From the NCBI GenBank assembly GCA_046590575.1, contig JBKJUS010000012.1, positions 1-64,000 of the forward strand: 64,000 nt of DNA. The letters run 5' to 3'. Positions 26,401-34,876 of the stretch are shown here, in pieces. The DNA comes from DATLNF01 sp046590575. GTDB taxonomy: Bacteria > Actinomycetota > Actinomycetes > BP-191. Each line of letters starts with the position of its first letter. The first letter of the stretch is position 1. Under the pieces are notes generated by a model. The model had not been told where the DNA came from and searched no databases. It saw only the letters and a program-made list of their open reading frames with translations. The position numbers were made by a program, and so were the translations under genes.

Positions 26401-28545
26401 TCAGGCTAACGCCCGCCGCCGGTGCAGCTGCCTGCTCCCGATCGCTGCGCCCGCAGCCGCCAGGCCCAGCCAGGCGAGCACGGCGGGCACACCAGTAGCA
26501 GGGAGCGGAGCCGGCGCGGGGCGAGGTGCAGCAGGTACGGCAGGGGCAGGGGCGGCGATCGGTGCCGTAGCCAAGCCTGGACCGCTCAGCTGTCGGATCG
26601 CAATGCCGAGCGCCGACGGAGCACGCGCGCCCTCCGGGCTATTGCACTTGGCTTCATCGGTGCACGTGTCAGTGGCGGCAGCCCAGATCTCTCCGCCGCG
26701 GCTGATCTCCACGTCGATGAAGTCGAACATCCCGGCGCACCGGCCCGGGCCACAATTCCCCCGGTGGATCGGGTCGCTCGTCGGCTGGCCCGTGGTGGAG
26801 ACGAACAGCGGCTCCGCCGCATCGGCATTGAGCGAGGTCATCACGTAGTAGTTCCACGGGCGCGAGGTGGGGTCGACCTTCGGGTCGGCACTGTCGCGGT
26901 CGACCGTCGTCCCTGGGAACGAGATGGCGATCTGACCTGGCTTACCGACGTCGATCGTCGGGAAGTTCACCTCGAGAACGCCAGGAGGTGCGACGAGAAT
27001 CGGCTCGGTCCACGTGTCACCGCCGTCGAAAGAGCGCGAGAGCAGCGGCACCCGCTCCTCCGCCGTCCACCACAGGTAGTAGATCGTCCCGTTGTCATCG
27101 ACCTCGACGGACAGGTGGGGACTTGCCGAGCCGAACTTGTCGTTGACCTGTACAGCTTTCCAGGTCTGGGCTCCGTCCTCGCTGATCGCCAGCCACGGAA
27201 AGCCGCAGTGGCCCTTGGGCAGGTAGAGGTTGCCACGGACGTCGGTGACGATGTGACCATGCAGGCCGCCGCAGAGCTGACGGTTGTCATTGACCCCGAG
27301 AAACGCTGGTTGGCCAGCTGGAAGCCAGGTGAGCCCGCCGTCGAGACTGCGGGCTCACCTGGCATCGGCAATGCGGTTGAAGCAGTAGTAGACGTAGTTG
27401 GGGTAGATCCCGAGACTCTGCATCCCCTCCGGTGGCGGGCCAGTGACGACCGTCTGGTGGTCGTTGAGGCCGGGCTGACCGCACGCGACCGGGCTCTGCT
27501 GCCAGGTCTCACCCTTGTCGTCGCTGTACTGCAAGTAGTTGCACGCCAGGTAGAGGTCCGGAGTGAACACCCGACCGGTGTCCTCGTCGACGTAGACGTA
27601 GGGATCGAGCGTCGTCGGCGGCACGGTGGTCAGGTCGGCCGGGGTCGTGGTCTGCACCGACTCCCAGGTCTTGCCACCGTCGGTAGAGCGCTTGATCTCG
27701 GTGCGGGCGAGGGCACGCGGCACCCCGAGGTTGGCCAGCGCATCGAAAGCGCCGGCTGCCATGAAGGCGACACCGTCTTCGTCAATGCCGATGGTCGGCT
27801 CGGCCGCATCGCGCTCGATCGAGTGGGCCTGCACCTCGAGCCGCGGACCGGCGTAACGGGCCAAGACGTTCTGCTGGCGCTCAGTCGGAGCTGCCGCCGC
27901 CTTGAAGACGGCCTGCGACGGCTCGGTGCGCGACCCGTAGTGGACAAGCAGGGCACCGGAGTCCGACGTCGGCACCGGACGAACCTGCAGGAGCAACGAC
28001 TGCGTCACCGTTCCGTCGAGCTGAAGACGTGTGGTGTTGCGCTCCGGCGCGGCTCCGGCGCGCACGGTGACCTCGGTGCGACCGATGACCCGCTCAGCCG
28101 CCGTGCCCGGATCGGCGATCGCAGCGAGGGCCACCACCTCGTCGTTCAGCGTCGGAGTCGGCGAGCTCCACCACCAGGTGAGCTCGAGTGACCCGAGCAC
28201 TCGGCCCTGCGTCACGAGACGCCAGGCCGCCACCCGTGGGTCTCCTGCTCGGTCCTCGTCCCCCTCGCGCGTCGCGCGCTGGGTCAGCGCCACCGGAGCG
28301 GTAGGCGCCGAGGCGGTCAAGCTCCCAGCGGAAGGTGCGCCGCCGAGAAAGTAGGTCGCGGTCGCGCCGGTCGCCGCGGCCTGCGGGGGGCCGGCGTACT
28401 TCACCGCACGGAAGGCTTGGTGCAGGCCCTTGACAGCTGGACCGGGCGCTTTCGGCACCGCTCCGGTTGCCGGGGCCGACAGACCGACCCCCGTCGCAGC
28501 AGCGGACAGCAACACAGCAACGGCTACGGCGCGGCGACGGCGCAC
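26401..28545 (-). pseudogene. BNR/sialidase-like surface protein with LPATG anchor, interrupted by an in-frame TGA
   Basis: One frame runs from GTG 28545 (TGGAG ribosome site) to 26401 with a single in-frame TGA at codon 397 (27357-27355). Upstream: signal peptide (RRRRAVAVAVLLSAAATGVG) and repeat modules with Asp-box-like sequences (RSTDGGKTWESVQ). Downstream, still in frame and clearly coding: ARSLDGGLTWLPAGQPAF, FPWLAISEDGAQTWKAV, YYLWWTAEERVPLLSRSFDG. The C-terminus has LPATG (about 681), a hydrophobic helix and a basic tail (RRRALA), so intact protein would be sortase-anchored. TGA probably replaces a Cys codon, since related proteins, from memory, have a Cys before the RSLDGG motif. The upstream part alone would be secreted without anchor. 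Point mutation, read-through or sequence error remain possible. Confidence 0.85.
27324..27363. repeat. Perfect 15-bp inverted repeat spanning the in-frame TGA
   Basis: Arms GCCAGGTGAGCCCGC (27324-27338) and GCGGGCTCACCTGGC (27349-27363) around a 10-nt loop. On the coding strand the first arm contains codon 397 TGA; the second arm encodes GLTW of the surface protein. Such a long perfect palindrome inside a coding region is unusual. Confidence 0.95.
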
Positions 28546-28643
28546 AGGAACTCCAGGGGGCAGGGGTTACCGGCTGCTTCGCCGGGACTATCAGGAGTCC
28601 TGCCCGAGATGACCCAGCGGTATGCGATTCCGGCAGCACCGAC

Positions 28644-29405
28644 TTAGGAGCGGTTGAGCCGGGTCACTTCGGCTTGAGACCGGTCGCGGACGATCGCGTA
28701 CGCCGCATCGCCCGGGCACGCGGTGCTGGACATCTTCCGATGTCCCTCGATGGTGCGGGTGCGCACCGCACTGCCCTTGGGGAATCGGTTGGAGCCCCGC
28801 GAGACGAACGTCGTCGTCGTACCCGGGTCAGTGCGCACGCCGTACTTGCGGGCGAGCCAGGCAAGCATCGAGATCATCGACTGCTGCGCAGCGGCTGTCG
28901 GCATGACGGTGCGGTGATCGCCGATCCAGCAGACGATCTGCGAGAAGCCCTGGGTGCCGCCGGTCGCCGACGGCACGACGGGCCGAGCCGCGCTGCCGGC
29001 CCGGCCCTCCCAGATGCCACCGTGGCGGTCGACGAGGAAGTTGTACGCAACATCCGGCCAACCCTTGTCGACGTGCAGCCGGTAGAAGCCGCGAAGGATG
29101 CCGGGGACCGCGGCAGCAGTGTAGGAGTTGCTCGACGCTGAGTGGTGCTCGAGCAGCACCTTCACATCGCCATCCCGCTCAACGTGCATCAGCCCGCGGA
29201 CCGGGCAGCTGCTGCCCGCCCACTGCGAGCGAGGGCGGATCCGGGGTGTCTTGGTCAAGAAGGACTCGGCGTCGGCGGACGTCGGCCACAATCCGGTGGC
29301 CGCAGCCGTGCCACCGAGTATCGCGCCGAGGAGCACCGTGCGACGTGAGGGACCTAGCGTTGCGAGCTCAGGGCTGGCTCCAACTTCGGTGCTGGCGTCG
29401 CACAT
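28644..29405 (-). CDS. Secreted PGRP-family N-acetylmuramoyl-L-alanine amidase
   Basis: 253 aa. A twin-arginine-like signal (PSRRTVLLGAILGGTAAATG) precedes the mature protein after about residue 46. The peptidoglycan-recognition/amidase_2 domain follows: LLEHHSASSNSYTAAAVP (first Zn His), FYRLHVDKGWPDVAYNFLVDRHG, IWEGRAGS, and HRKMSSTACPGDAAY (second His plus the conserved CPG). It cleaves the amide bond between muramic acid and L-Ala, or binds peptidoglycan. It lies 17 bp after the M23 peptidase gene on the same strand, and the broken LPATG protein follows, making a wall-directed cluster. A second PGRP lies at 55.3 kb. Confidence 0.88.
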   Translation of the reverse strand: MCDASTEVGASPELATLGPSRRTVLLGAILGGTAAATGLWPTSADAESFLTKTPRIRPRSQWAGSSCPVRGLMHVERDGDVKVLLEHHSASSNSYTAAAVPGILRGFYRLHVDKGWPDVAYNFLVDRHGGIWEGRAGSAARPVVPSATGGTQGFSQIVCWIGDHRTVMPTAAAQQSMISMLAWLARKYGVRTDPGTTTTFVSRGSNRFPKGSAVRTRTIEGHRKMSSTACPGDAAYAIVRDRSQAEVTRLNRS

Positions 29406-29422
29406 GTTGGCCTACCGCCCAG

Positions 29423-30667
29423 TCATCGCCGTGTGGTGACCGCAATCACGCCGGATGCGCCGGGTCGATTGACGTTGTCGCCTTCAATCACAGTGTAGAC
29501 ACGCAGCGTCTGCCCACACCCGTAGGACTTGCGAAGCAGGAACCGTCCGTCCTGCTGCACGACGCCGGTGCCCAACGCCACGGTCGATCCCGAAGAGGTA
29601 AGCGCGCGGACGTACACCGCCGCTCCCGGCTTCGGCTCGAACACGGCACCAGATACCTGCACTACGCAGCCAGTCAGCGCAGCAACCGACTGGCGTACCG
29701 CCGTGCTCACCGCGATGAATCGAGTCGCCGAGCGCAGGTCACCCACGCGCGCCTGCAGGTTCACGTTCCGCAGGGGTCGGATCGACTTCGACCACTGTCC
29801 CCCCGCATCCACGATCACTGTCGGCGTATTCACTCGGGTGATCGTCCCGGACGGTGCAGTCACCCCCCACAGCTCCACGGTATCGCCCGGACGGCCTGTG
29901 CCACTCACCGTCACTTCCACCCCCGCTGTCGCCGTGGCCGGCGCCTCTAACGTCGGAGCTGAAGTGGGTGCTGAGCTCGGAGACGCGGACGGTGGGCCGC
30001 CGCCCGACGCGCAGCCGGTGCCGTCGCTGTAGATCGACGTCTCGAACGGCACGAACTCGTTCCAGCTGCTACGGCCGGCCGCGTTCGGGTAGCTGACGAG
30101 AGTGGCGCCGTGACAGGCCTTGAGCGGCTTCGGCTCCTGACGGACCCCGTTGACGACGATCTCGAAATGGAGATGGTTCGTCGGGCACGGTTCGTTGTAG
30201 CCGGTCGATCCCATCGCGCCCAGCACAGTGTCTTGGTCGACCCATTGGCCCTCTCCCGCAGCGAAGGACGCGAGATGGTAGTAGTAGCTTCGCACGCCGT
30301 TCCCGTGGTCGACGTAGGAGTAGTTGCCGGGCGTTCCGGGACCGCCGCAGGCGCTCGATCGGCTGGTGACATGGAACTGACCAGCCCCGGCCGCATAGAC
30401 AGAGTCACCGGGCCGGTTGTCCGGATCGAGTAGGTCAAGCGCCCAGTAGCCGTGGTAGGGCCCGGCGCAGTTCGTCAGAACGCAGCCGATCACGGCTGGA
30501 GCGCGCAGCGGCACCCACTCCGGATAGCTCTGCTTGCCGGGAGAGGCGGCCGACGCTGTCGGTGCAACTTCTGCGTCCCAGCCACCCCAGCCCAAGAGCA
30601 CGACGACCACCAGGACCGCGGCCGCCCGGGCGCCGTACCGCTGCATGCTGCTACGTACGGCCGACAT
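29423..30667 (-). CDS. Secreted M23-family (LytM-like) peptidase with Ig-like C-terminal domains
   Basis: 414 aa from ATG 30667 (AGGGGGG ribosome site). Signal peptide YGARAAAVLVVVVLLGWGGW, then an M23 domain: YWALDLLDPDNRPGDSVYAAGAG, HVTSRSSACGG, SYVDHGNGVRSYYYHLASF, VDQDTVLGAMGSTG and the H-x-H motif CPTNHLHFEIVVNG. The first Zn motif (H-x-G-x-D) is replaced by Y-W-A-L-D, so the His is missing and hydrolase activity is doubtful. A Pro/Ser/Ala linker and beta-sandwich repeats (ATATAGVEVTVSGTGRPGD) follow. It begins 52 bp after the E2 stop and probably shares a transcript with the PGRP gene. Confidence 0.85.
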   Translation of the reverse strand: MSAVRSSMQRYGARAAAVLVVVVLLGWGGWDAEVAPTASAASPGKQSYPEWVPLRAPAVIGCVLTNCAGPYHGYWALDLLDPDNRPGDSVYAAGAGQFHVTSRSSACGGPGTPGNYSYVDHGNGVRSYYYHLASFAAGEGQWVDQDTVLGAMGSTGYNEPCPTNHLHFEIVVNGVRQEPKPLKACHGATLVSYPNAAGRSSWNEFVPFETSIYSDGTGCASGGGPPSASPSSAPTSAPTLEAPATATAGVEVTVSGTGRPGDTVELWGVTAPSGTITRVNTPTVIVDAGGQWSKSIRPLRNVNLQARVGDLRSATRFIAVSTAVRQSVAALTGCVVQVSGAVFEPKPGAAVYVRALTSSGSTVALGTGVVQQDGRFLLRKSYGCGQTLRVYTVIEGDNVNRPGASGVIAVTTRR

Positions 30668-30719
30668 CAATTGCCCCCCTTGCGGGCCGCCCCCTGGCCC
30701 GATGTCGAACGCTACACGG

Positions 30720-32204
30720 CTAGCTCCAGGCGAGGAAGGTGGCCGGGTCGTGCAGCATCGCAGCGATGTCGGCGAGGAACTGCGAGCCGAGCTGACCATC
30801 GACGATGCGGTGGTCGAATGACAGCGCGAGCTGGGTGACCTGGCGGATGGCGATCTCGCCTTCGTGCACCCACGGCATGTCGCGCACCGCACCGAAGCAG
30901 AGGATCGCCGACTCGCCCGGGTTGAGGATCGGCGTGCCGTTGTCGACCCCGAACACACCGACGTTGGTGATCGTGATCGTGCCGCCCGCCATGTCAGCCG
31001 GCGATGTCCTGCCCTCGCGGGCGACCGCGGCGAGAGCGCCGAGCGCCGCAGCTAGCTCGGGCAGCGAGTGCTGGTCGGCGTCTTTGATGTTGGGCACGAT
31101 CAGCCCACGCGGCGTCGCGGCGGCGATGCCGAGATTGACGTAGTGCTTGAGGACGATCTCCTGCGCTGCCTCGTCCCACGACGAGTTGACCATCGGATTG
31201 CGCTTGACCGCGACGAGCAGAGCCTTGGCGACGAGCAACAGCGGGGTCAGCTTCTGGCCGGCGAAGTCGGGCAGCGCACCAAGCCGCTTGCGCATCGCCA
31301 TCATCTCGGTGACGTCGACGGTGATGAACTCGGTGACATGCGGCGCGGTGAACGCCGATGCCACCATCGCCGAGGCCGTGAGCTTGCGGACGCCCTTGAT
31401 CGGGAGACGTTCTTCGCGGGGACCGTCGGCCGGCCGGCGTACGACGGGCGCGGTCATCGTGGTGGCGACAGTGCCGCTCGGTGCCGCACCGGTCGCGGCA
31501 GCCTGCACATCGTCGCGGGTGATGCTGCCCTGAGGTCCCGTCCCGGCGACCGATGCGAGATGGACGCCGAGGTCCTTGGCTAGTTTGCGTACCGGCGGTT
31601 TGGCCTTGACCGGTCCAGCGCTCGGGTGCGGCATGGAGATCTCGCTGGCATGCGCCGCGACGGTGGCTGCCGACACGCGCGCAGGGGCAATGACCGGCAC
31701 CCCGGGGGCGAGCCCGGCGTCCTTGCGCGGACGTCGGACTGCCTTGGTGTCTTTGATCCCGTAGCCGACGAGGACGGCAGTGCGGCCGCTGGACGTCTTC
31801 CCGCCGATTTTGCCTTCCTCGATGGCTTCGTCAGCCCCGTCTTCTTCGTCTTCGACCACGTCGGACGAGGGTGGGCTGGTGCCGGAGAGCTCGGCCTGCA
31901 CGGCTTGCCGTGCCCGGTCCTGCGCCACGTCGTCCGCGACGTCCATGGGACCGGACCCGGGTGCAGTGTCGACGGCGATGATCGGCTGCCCGACGTCGAC
32001 GGTGGTGCCCTCGGCGTAGTAGAGCTTTGTCACGACACCGGTGAACGGCGACGGCACCTCCACGGCAGCCTTGGCGGTCTCCACTTCGACGATGGGCTGC
32101 CCGTCCTTGACCTCATCACCGATGGCGACCAGCCACTTGAGGATCTCGCCTTCGGTCAAACCCTCGCCGAGGTCGGGGAGCTTGAACTCCTTGATGCGCG
32201 ACAC
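30720..32204 (-). CDS. Dihydrolipoamide acyltransferase (E2) of a 2-oxoacid dehydrogenase complex
   Basis: 494 aa from GTG 32204 (SRIKEFKLPDLGEGLTEGEI). One lipoyl domain (1-78) with the lipoylation Lys in VEVETAKAAVEV; an acidic linker; the E1/E3-binding domain (KPPVRKLAKDLGVHLASVAG, GPQGSITRDDVQ); and the catalytic domain with ALSFDHRIVDGQLGSQFLADI (catalytic His and Asp in DHRIVDG). The order E1-alpha, E1-beta, E2 and single lipoyl domain match actinobacterial BkdABC-type complexes, which use branched-chain 2-oxoacids or pyruvate. Substrate class cannot be fixed. No E3 (lipoamide dehydrogenase) gene is adjacent. Confidence 0.93.
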   Translation of the reverse strand: MSRIKEFKLPDLGEGLTEGEILKWLVAIGDEVKDGQPIVEVETAKAAVEVPSPFTGVVTKLYYAEGTTVDVGQPIIAVDTAPGSGPMDVADDVAQDRARQAVQAELSGTSPPSSDVVEDEEDGADEAIEEGKIGGKTSSGRTAVLVGYGIKDTKAVRRPRKDAGLAPGVPVIAPARVSAATVAAHASEISMPHPSAGPVKAKPPVRKLAKDLGVHLASVAGTGPQGSITRDDVQAAATGAAPSGTVATTMTAPVVRRPADGPREERLPIKGVRKLTASAMVASAFTAPHVTEFITVDVTEMMAMRKRLGALPDFAGQKLTPLLLVAKALLVAVKRNPMVNSSWDEAAQEIVLKHYVNLGIAAATPRGLIVPNIKDADQHSLPELAAALGALAAVAREGRTSPADMAGGTITITNVGVFGVDNGTPILNPGESAILCFGAVRDMPWVHEGEIAIRQVTQLALSFDHRIVDGQLGSQFLADIAAMLHDPATFLAWS

Positions 32205-32220
32205 GAGGTATCGACCCCTC

Positions 32221-33198
32221 TTAGTAGGCGAGCGAGCGGTCGACGGCGTCGAGCACCCGATCGAGATCGGGGAGGTACTCCTCCTCGAGACGCGACGGCG
32301 GGTACGGCGTATCAAAGCCGCTGACCCGCAGCACCGGAGCTTCGAGCGAGTAGAAGACCTTCTCGGTGATCCGGGCGGCGAGCTCGGAGGCGATGCTGCA
32401 GTTGCTCGGGGCCTCAGAGACGACGACGGCACGACCGGTGCGCCCCACCGAGGCGAGGACGGTGTCCATGTCGAGCGGCGACAACGTCCGCAGGTCAATG
32501 ACCTCGAGCGACGGGCCACCGTCCTTCTCCGCGGCCACTGCGGCATCGAGAGCGACCTTCACCATCGGGCCGTACGCCAGCAGCGTGACGTCGCGACCCT
32601 CGCGCAGCACTCGCGCCTGCCAGAGCGGATCAGGGCGGACCGTGGTGTCGAGGTCGGCCTTCTCCCAGTAGCGCCGTTTGGGTTCGAAGAAGACGATCGG
32701 GTCGTCGCACTTGATCGCCTGCTGGATCATGAAGTACGCGTCGACCGGGTTGGAGCAGGCGACGACCTTCAGCCCGGCGGTGTGCGCGAAGTAGGCCTCG
32801 GGCGACTCGCTGTGATGCTCGACGGCGCCGATGCCGCCACCGAAAGGGATCCGGATCGTGATGGGCAGCCGCACATGCCCGCCGGAGCGGTACGGATACT
32901 TCGCCAGCTGCGTCACGATCTGGTCGAACGCCGGATAGACGAATCCGTCGAACTGGATCTCGCACACCGGCCGGTAACCACGCAGCGCGAGGCCGATCGC
33001 CGTACCGACGATGCCTGACTCGGCAAGCGGGGTGTCGATGACCCGATCCTCGCCGAAGTCCTTCTGCAAACCGTCGGTGATGCGGAAGACACCGCCGAGC
33101 TTGCCGACGTCCTCGCCCATGATGAGGACCTTGGGGTCGTCCTCCATGCTCTTGCGCAGTCCCTCGTTGAGAGCTTTGCCCAGCGTGACCTGCGCCAT
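32221..33198 (-). CDS. 2-oxoacid dehydrogenase E1 component, beta subunit
   Basis: 325 aa. Thiamine-diphosphate enzyme half; pairs with the alpha subunit encoded just upstream. Landmarks are MAQVTLGKALNEGLRKSMED, LIMGEDVGKLGGVFR, PLAESGIVGTAIGLALRGYRPVCEIQF, FGGGIGAVEHHSESPEAYFAHTAGLKV and the transketolase C-terminal domain (SLEVIDLRTLSPLDMDTVLAS). The ATG overlaps the alpha-subunit stop (ATGA at 33198), so they are coupled. The E2 gene follows after 16 bp. Confidence 0.95.
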   Translation of the reverse strand: MAQVTLGKALNEGLRKSMEDDPKVLIMGEDVGKLGGVFRITDGLQKDFGEDRVIDTPLAESGIVGTAIGLALRGYRPVCEIQFDGFVYPAFDQIVTQLAKYPYRSGGHVRLPITIRIPFGGGIGAVEHHSESPEAYFAHTAGLKVVACSNPVDAYFMIQQAIKCDDPIVFFEPKRRYWEKADLDTTVRPDPLWQARVLREGRDVTLLAYGPMVKVALDAAVAAEKDGGPSLEVIDLRTLSPLDMDTVLASVGRTGRAVVVSEAPSNCSIASELAARITEKVFYSLEAPVLRVSGFDTPYPPSRLEEEYLPDLDRVLDAVDRSLAY

Positions 33199-34322
33199 CA
33201 GTGCGACCCTCCGGTGCTGCTCTCGAAGCTGGCCAGGTAGTTCTGGAACGTCGCACGCTCCTCATCGATGAGCGGCGAGCCCTCGACGTAGACGTTGGCG
33301 AAGAGGTTGTCGGTCGACGGATTGGGCATCGAGCGGCACCCCTCCCGCAGGCGCACGGCGAGCTCCTCGGCCTCGAGCTCGAGCTTGTCGAAGTAGTCCT
33401 TGTCAGCCAGCTGCTGGCGGACCAGGAAGGCCTTCATCCGCTCCAGCGGGTCCTTGAGCTTCCACGCCTCGAGGTCGCTGGAGAGGCGGTAGCGCGTCGG
33501 GTCGTCTGATGTGGTGTGCGCCCCCATGCGGTAGGTGAACGCCTCGATCAGCGTCGGACCGCTGCCCTCTCGTGCACGATCGAGCGCGGCCCGCGTGACG
33601 GCCAAGGTCGCTAGAACGTCGTTGCCGTCGACCCGGACGCCCGGGAAGCCGAATCCACGCGCCCGCTGGTAGAGCGGAATTCGGGTCTGCCGCTCCAGCG
33701 GCTCTGAGATGGCCCACTGGTTGTTCTGGCAGAAGAAGACGATGGGCGCGTTGAAGACCGCCGACCAGATGAACGCCTCGTTCACATCACCCTGGCTCGA
33801 CGCGCCGTCGCCGAAGTAGGCGATCACTGCGTCGTCGGCGCCATCCTTCTGGATGCCCATCGCGTAGCCCGTCGCGTGCAGCGTCTGCGAGCCGATGACG
33901 ATGCAGTAGAGGCCGAAGTTCTTCTCGAACGGATCCCAGCCGCCGTTGCTCACTCCACGGAACAGACCAAGCAGAGTGAGCGGGTCGACACCGCGGCTGA
34001 TCGCCACCCCGTGCTCGCGGTAGGTGGGGAAGGCGAAGTCGTTTGGCCTGAGCGCGCGGCCCGAGCCAACCTGGGCCGCCTCCTGGCCGAGCAGGGAAGC
34101 CCAGATGCCCAGCTCACCCTGGCGCTGTAGCGCGGTCGCCTCGACGTCGACGCGGCGGGTGAGCACGAGATCGCGGTAAAGGTCGCGGTACTCCTCGTCG
34201 GTCAACGTCAGGTCGTAGTCGGGGTGAGTGACCCGCTCGCCCTCAGGAGTCAGCAACTGGACCAGCTCAGCCGGCTCCCGTGGATTCGTTGGGTCCGACG
34301 AAGCAGGCGCGTGACCGCCCAT
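33198..34322 (-). CDS. 2-oxoacid dehydrogenase E1 component, alpha subunit
   Basis: 374 aa; first gene of the three-gene operon, with GAGAGAG before ATG 34322. It decarboxylates the 2-oxoacid with thiamine diphosphate. The TPP motif is GDGASSQGDVNEAFIWSAVFNAP...NN (about 160-190); others are YREHGVAISRGVDP and the phosphorylation-loop-like YRMGAHTTSDDPTRYR. The protein is closer to branched-chain (BkdA/PdhA-like) alpha subunits than to homodimeric AceE. The region upstream (34323-34470) has no gene. Confidence 0.94.
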   Translation of the reverse strand: MGGHAPASSDPTNPREPAELVQLLTPEGERVTHPDYDLTLTDEEYRDLYRDLVLTRRVDVEATALQRQGELGIWASLLGQEAAQVGSGRALRPNDFAFPTYREHGVAISRGVDPLTLLGLFRGVSNGGWDPFEKNFGLYCIVIGSQTLHATGYAMGIQKDGADDAVIAYFGDGASSQGDVNEAFIWSAVFNAPIVFFCQNNQWAISEPLERQTRIPLYQRARGFGFPGVRVDGNDVLATLAVTRAALDRAREGSGPTLIEAFTYRMGAHTTSDDPTRYRLSSDLEAWKLKDPLERMKAFLVRQQLADKDYFDKLELEAEELAVRLREGCRSMPNPSTDNLFANVYVEGSPLIDEERATFQNYLASFESSTGGSH

Positions 34323-34470
34323 GGATCTCTCTCCTCGCGCCGGCGCTGCCCTCGCGGGGTCGCCGCTCTTGGGTGCTCGAACGGATCAGTGCACCCAGAG
34401 TCACCGGACGCACGGTCCACCCATTGTTGCCCATGAGCGGGCTTCTGCCCTAACCCAGGCTGACTGACCG

Positions 34471-34740
34471 CTAGAAGGAATATCCCTCGGACACGAACGT
34501 GGCGATCGCCCAGAGGGCCACCAGAAGACCCACCACGATGCCGACCAAGATTCGGGTCCGGGACGGCAGAGGGAGATCGGCGGCGGCCTTGCGGCCGCGC
34601 GGACCAGAACCGACGGCCGGCTGGTCAGGCGGCCAGTTGCCGGCCCGACGGAGCTTGACGAGGGCCAGCGCGTTGGCCCCGAAGAGCGCCAGCCCGAAGG
34701 CGACCAGGAACTCGCACAGGATGACAGGCAGCGGTATCAC
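34471..34740 (-). CDS. Small two-helix membrane protein
   Basis: 89 aa from GTG 34740, where the hydrophobic sequence begins (IPLPVILCEFLVAFGLALFGANALALVKLRR). A polar segment (NWPPDQPAVGSGPRG, then a Lys/Arg/Ala stretch) and a second helix (ILVGIVVGLLVALWAIATFV) follow, ending SEGYSF. The frame opens to 34878, but that part looks antisense to the PAP2 leader. No named family; such small proteins are common in actinobacteria. Divergent from the PAP2 gene. Confidence 0.7.
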   Translation of the reverse strand: MIPLPVILCEFLVAFGLALFGANALALVKLRRAGNWPPDQPAVGSGPRGRKAAADLPLPSRTRILVGIVVGLLVALWAIATFVSEGYSF

Positions 34741-34876
34741 GGCAGGAAGTCTCCCACGCCGGTCAGAGCCGGCTTTGTGGGTGTCAGGGAATTGTCTATG
34801 GGCGGGACGGGTTTTGTGAGGGAGACTCAGAACCGAAGGGTGAAATCGCGCCCTCATCGGCGTAAGGGGGTGCTCC

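Noticed and set aside
27324..27363. Selenocysteine insertion element at codon 397
   Set aside because: The hairpin includes the UGA in its stem and the loop comes too soon after it. A quasi-palindrome mutation explains the same bases more simply. Kept only as an open question.
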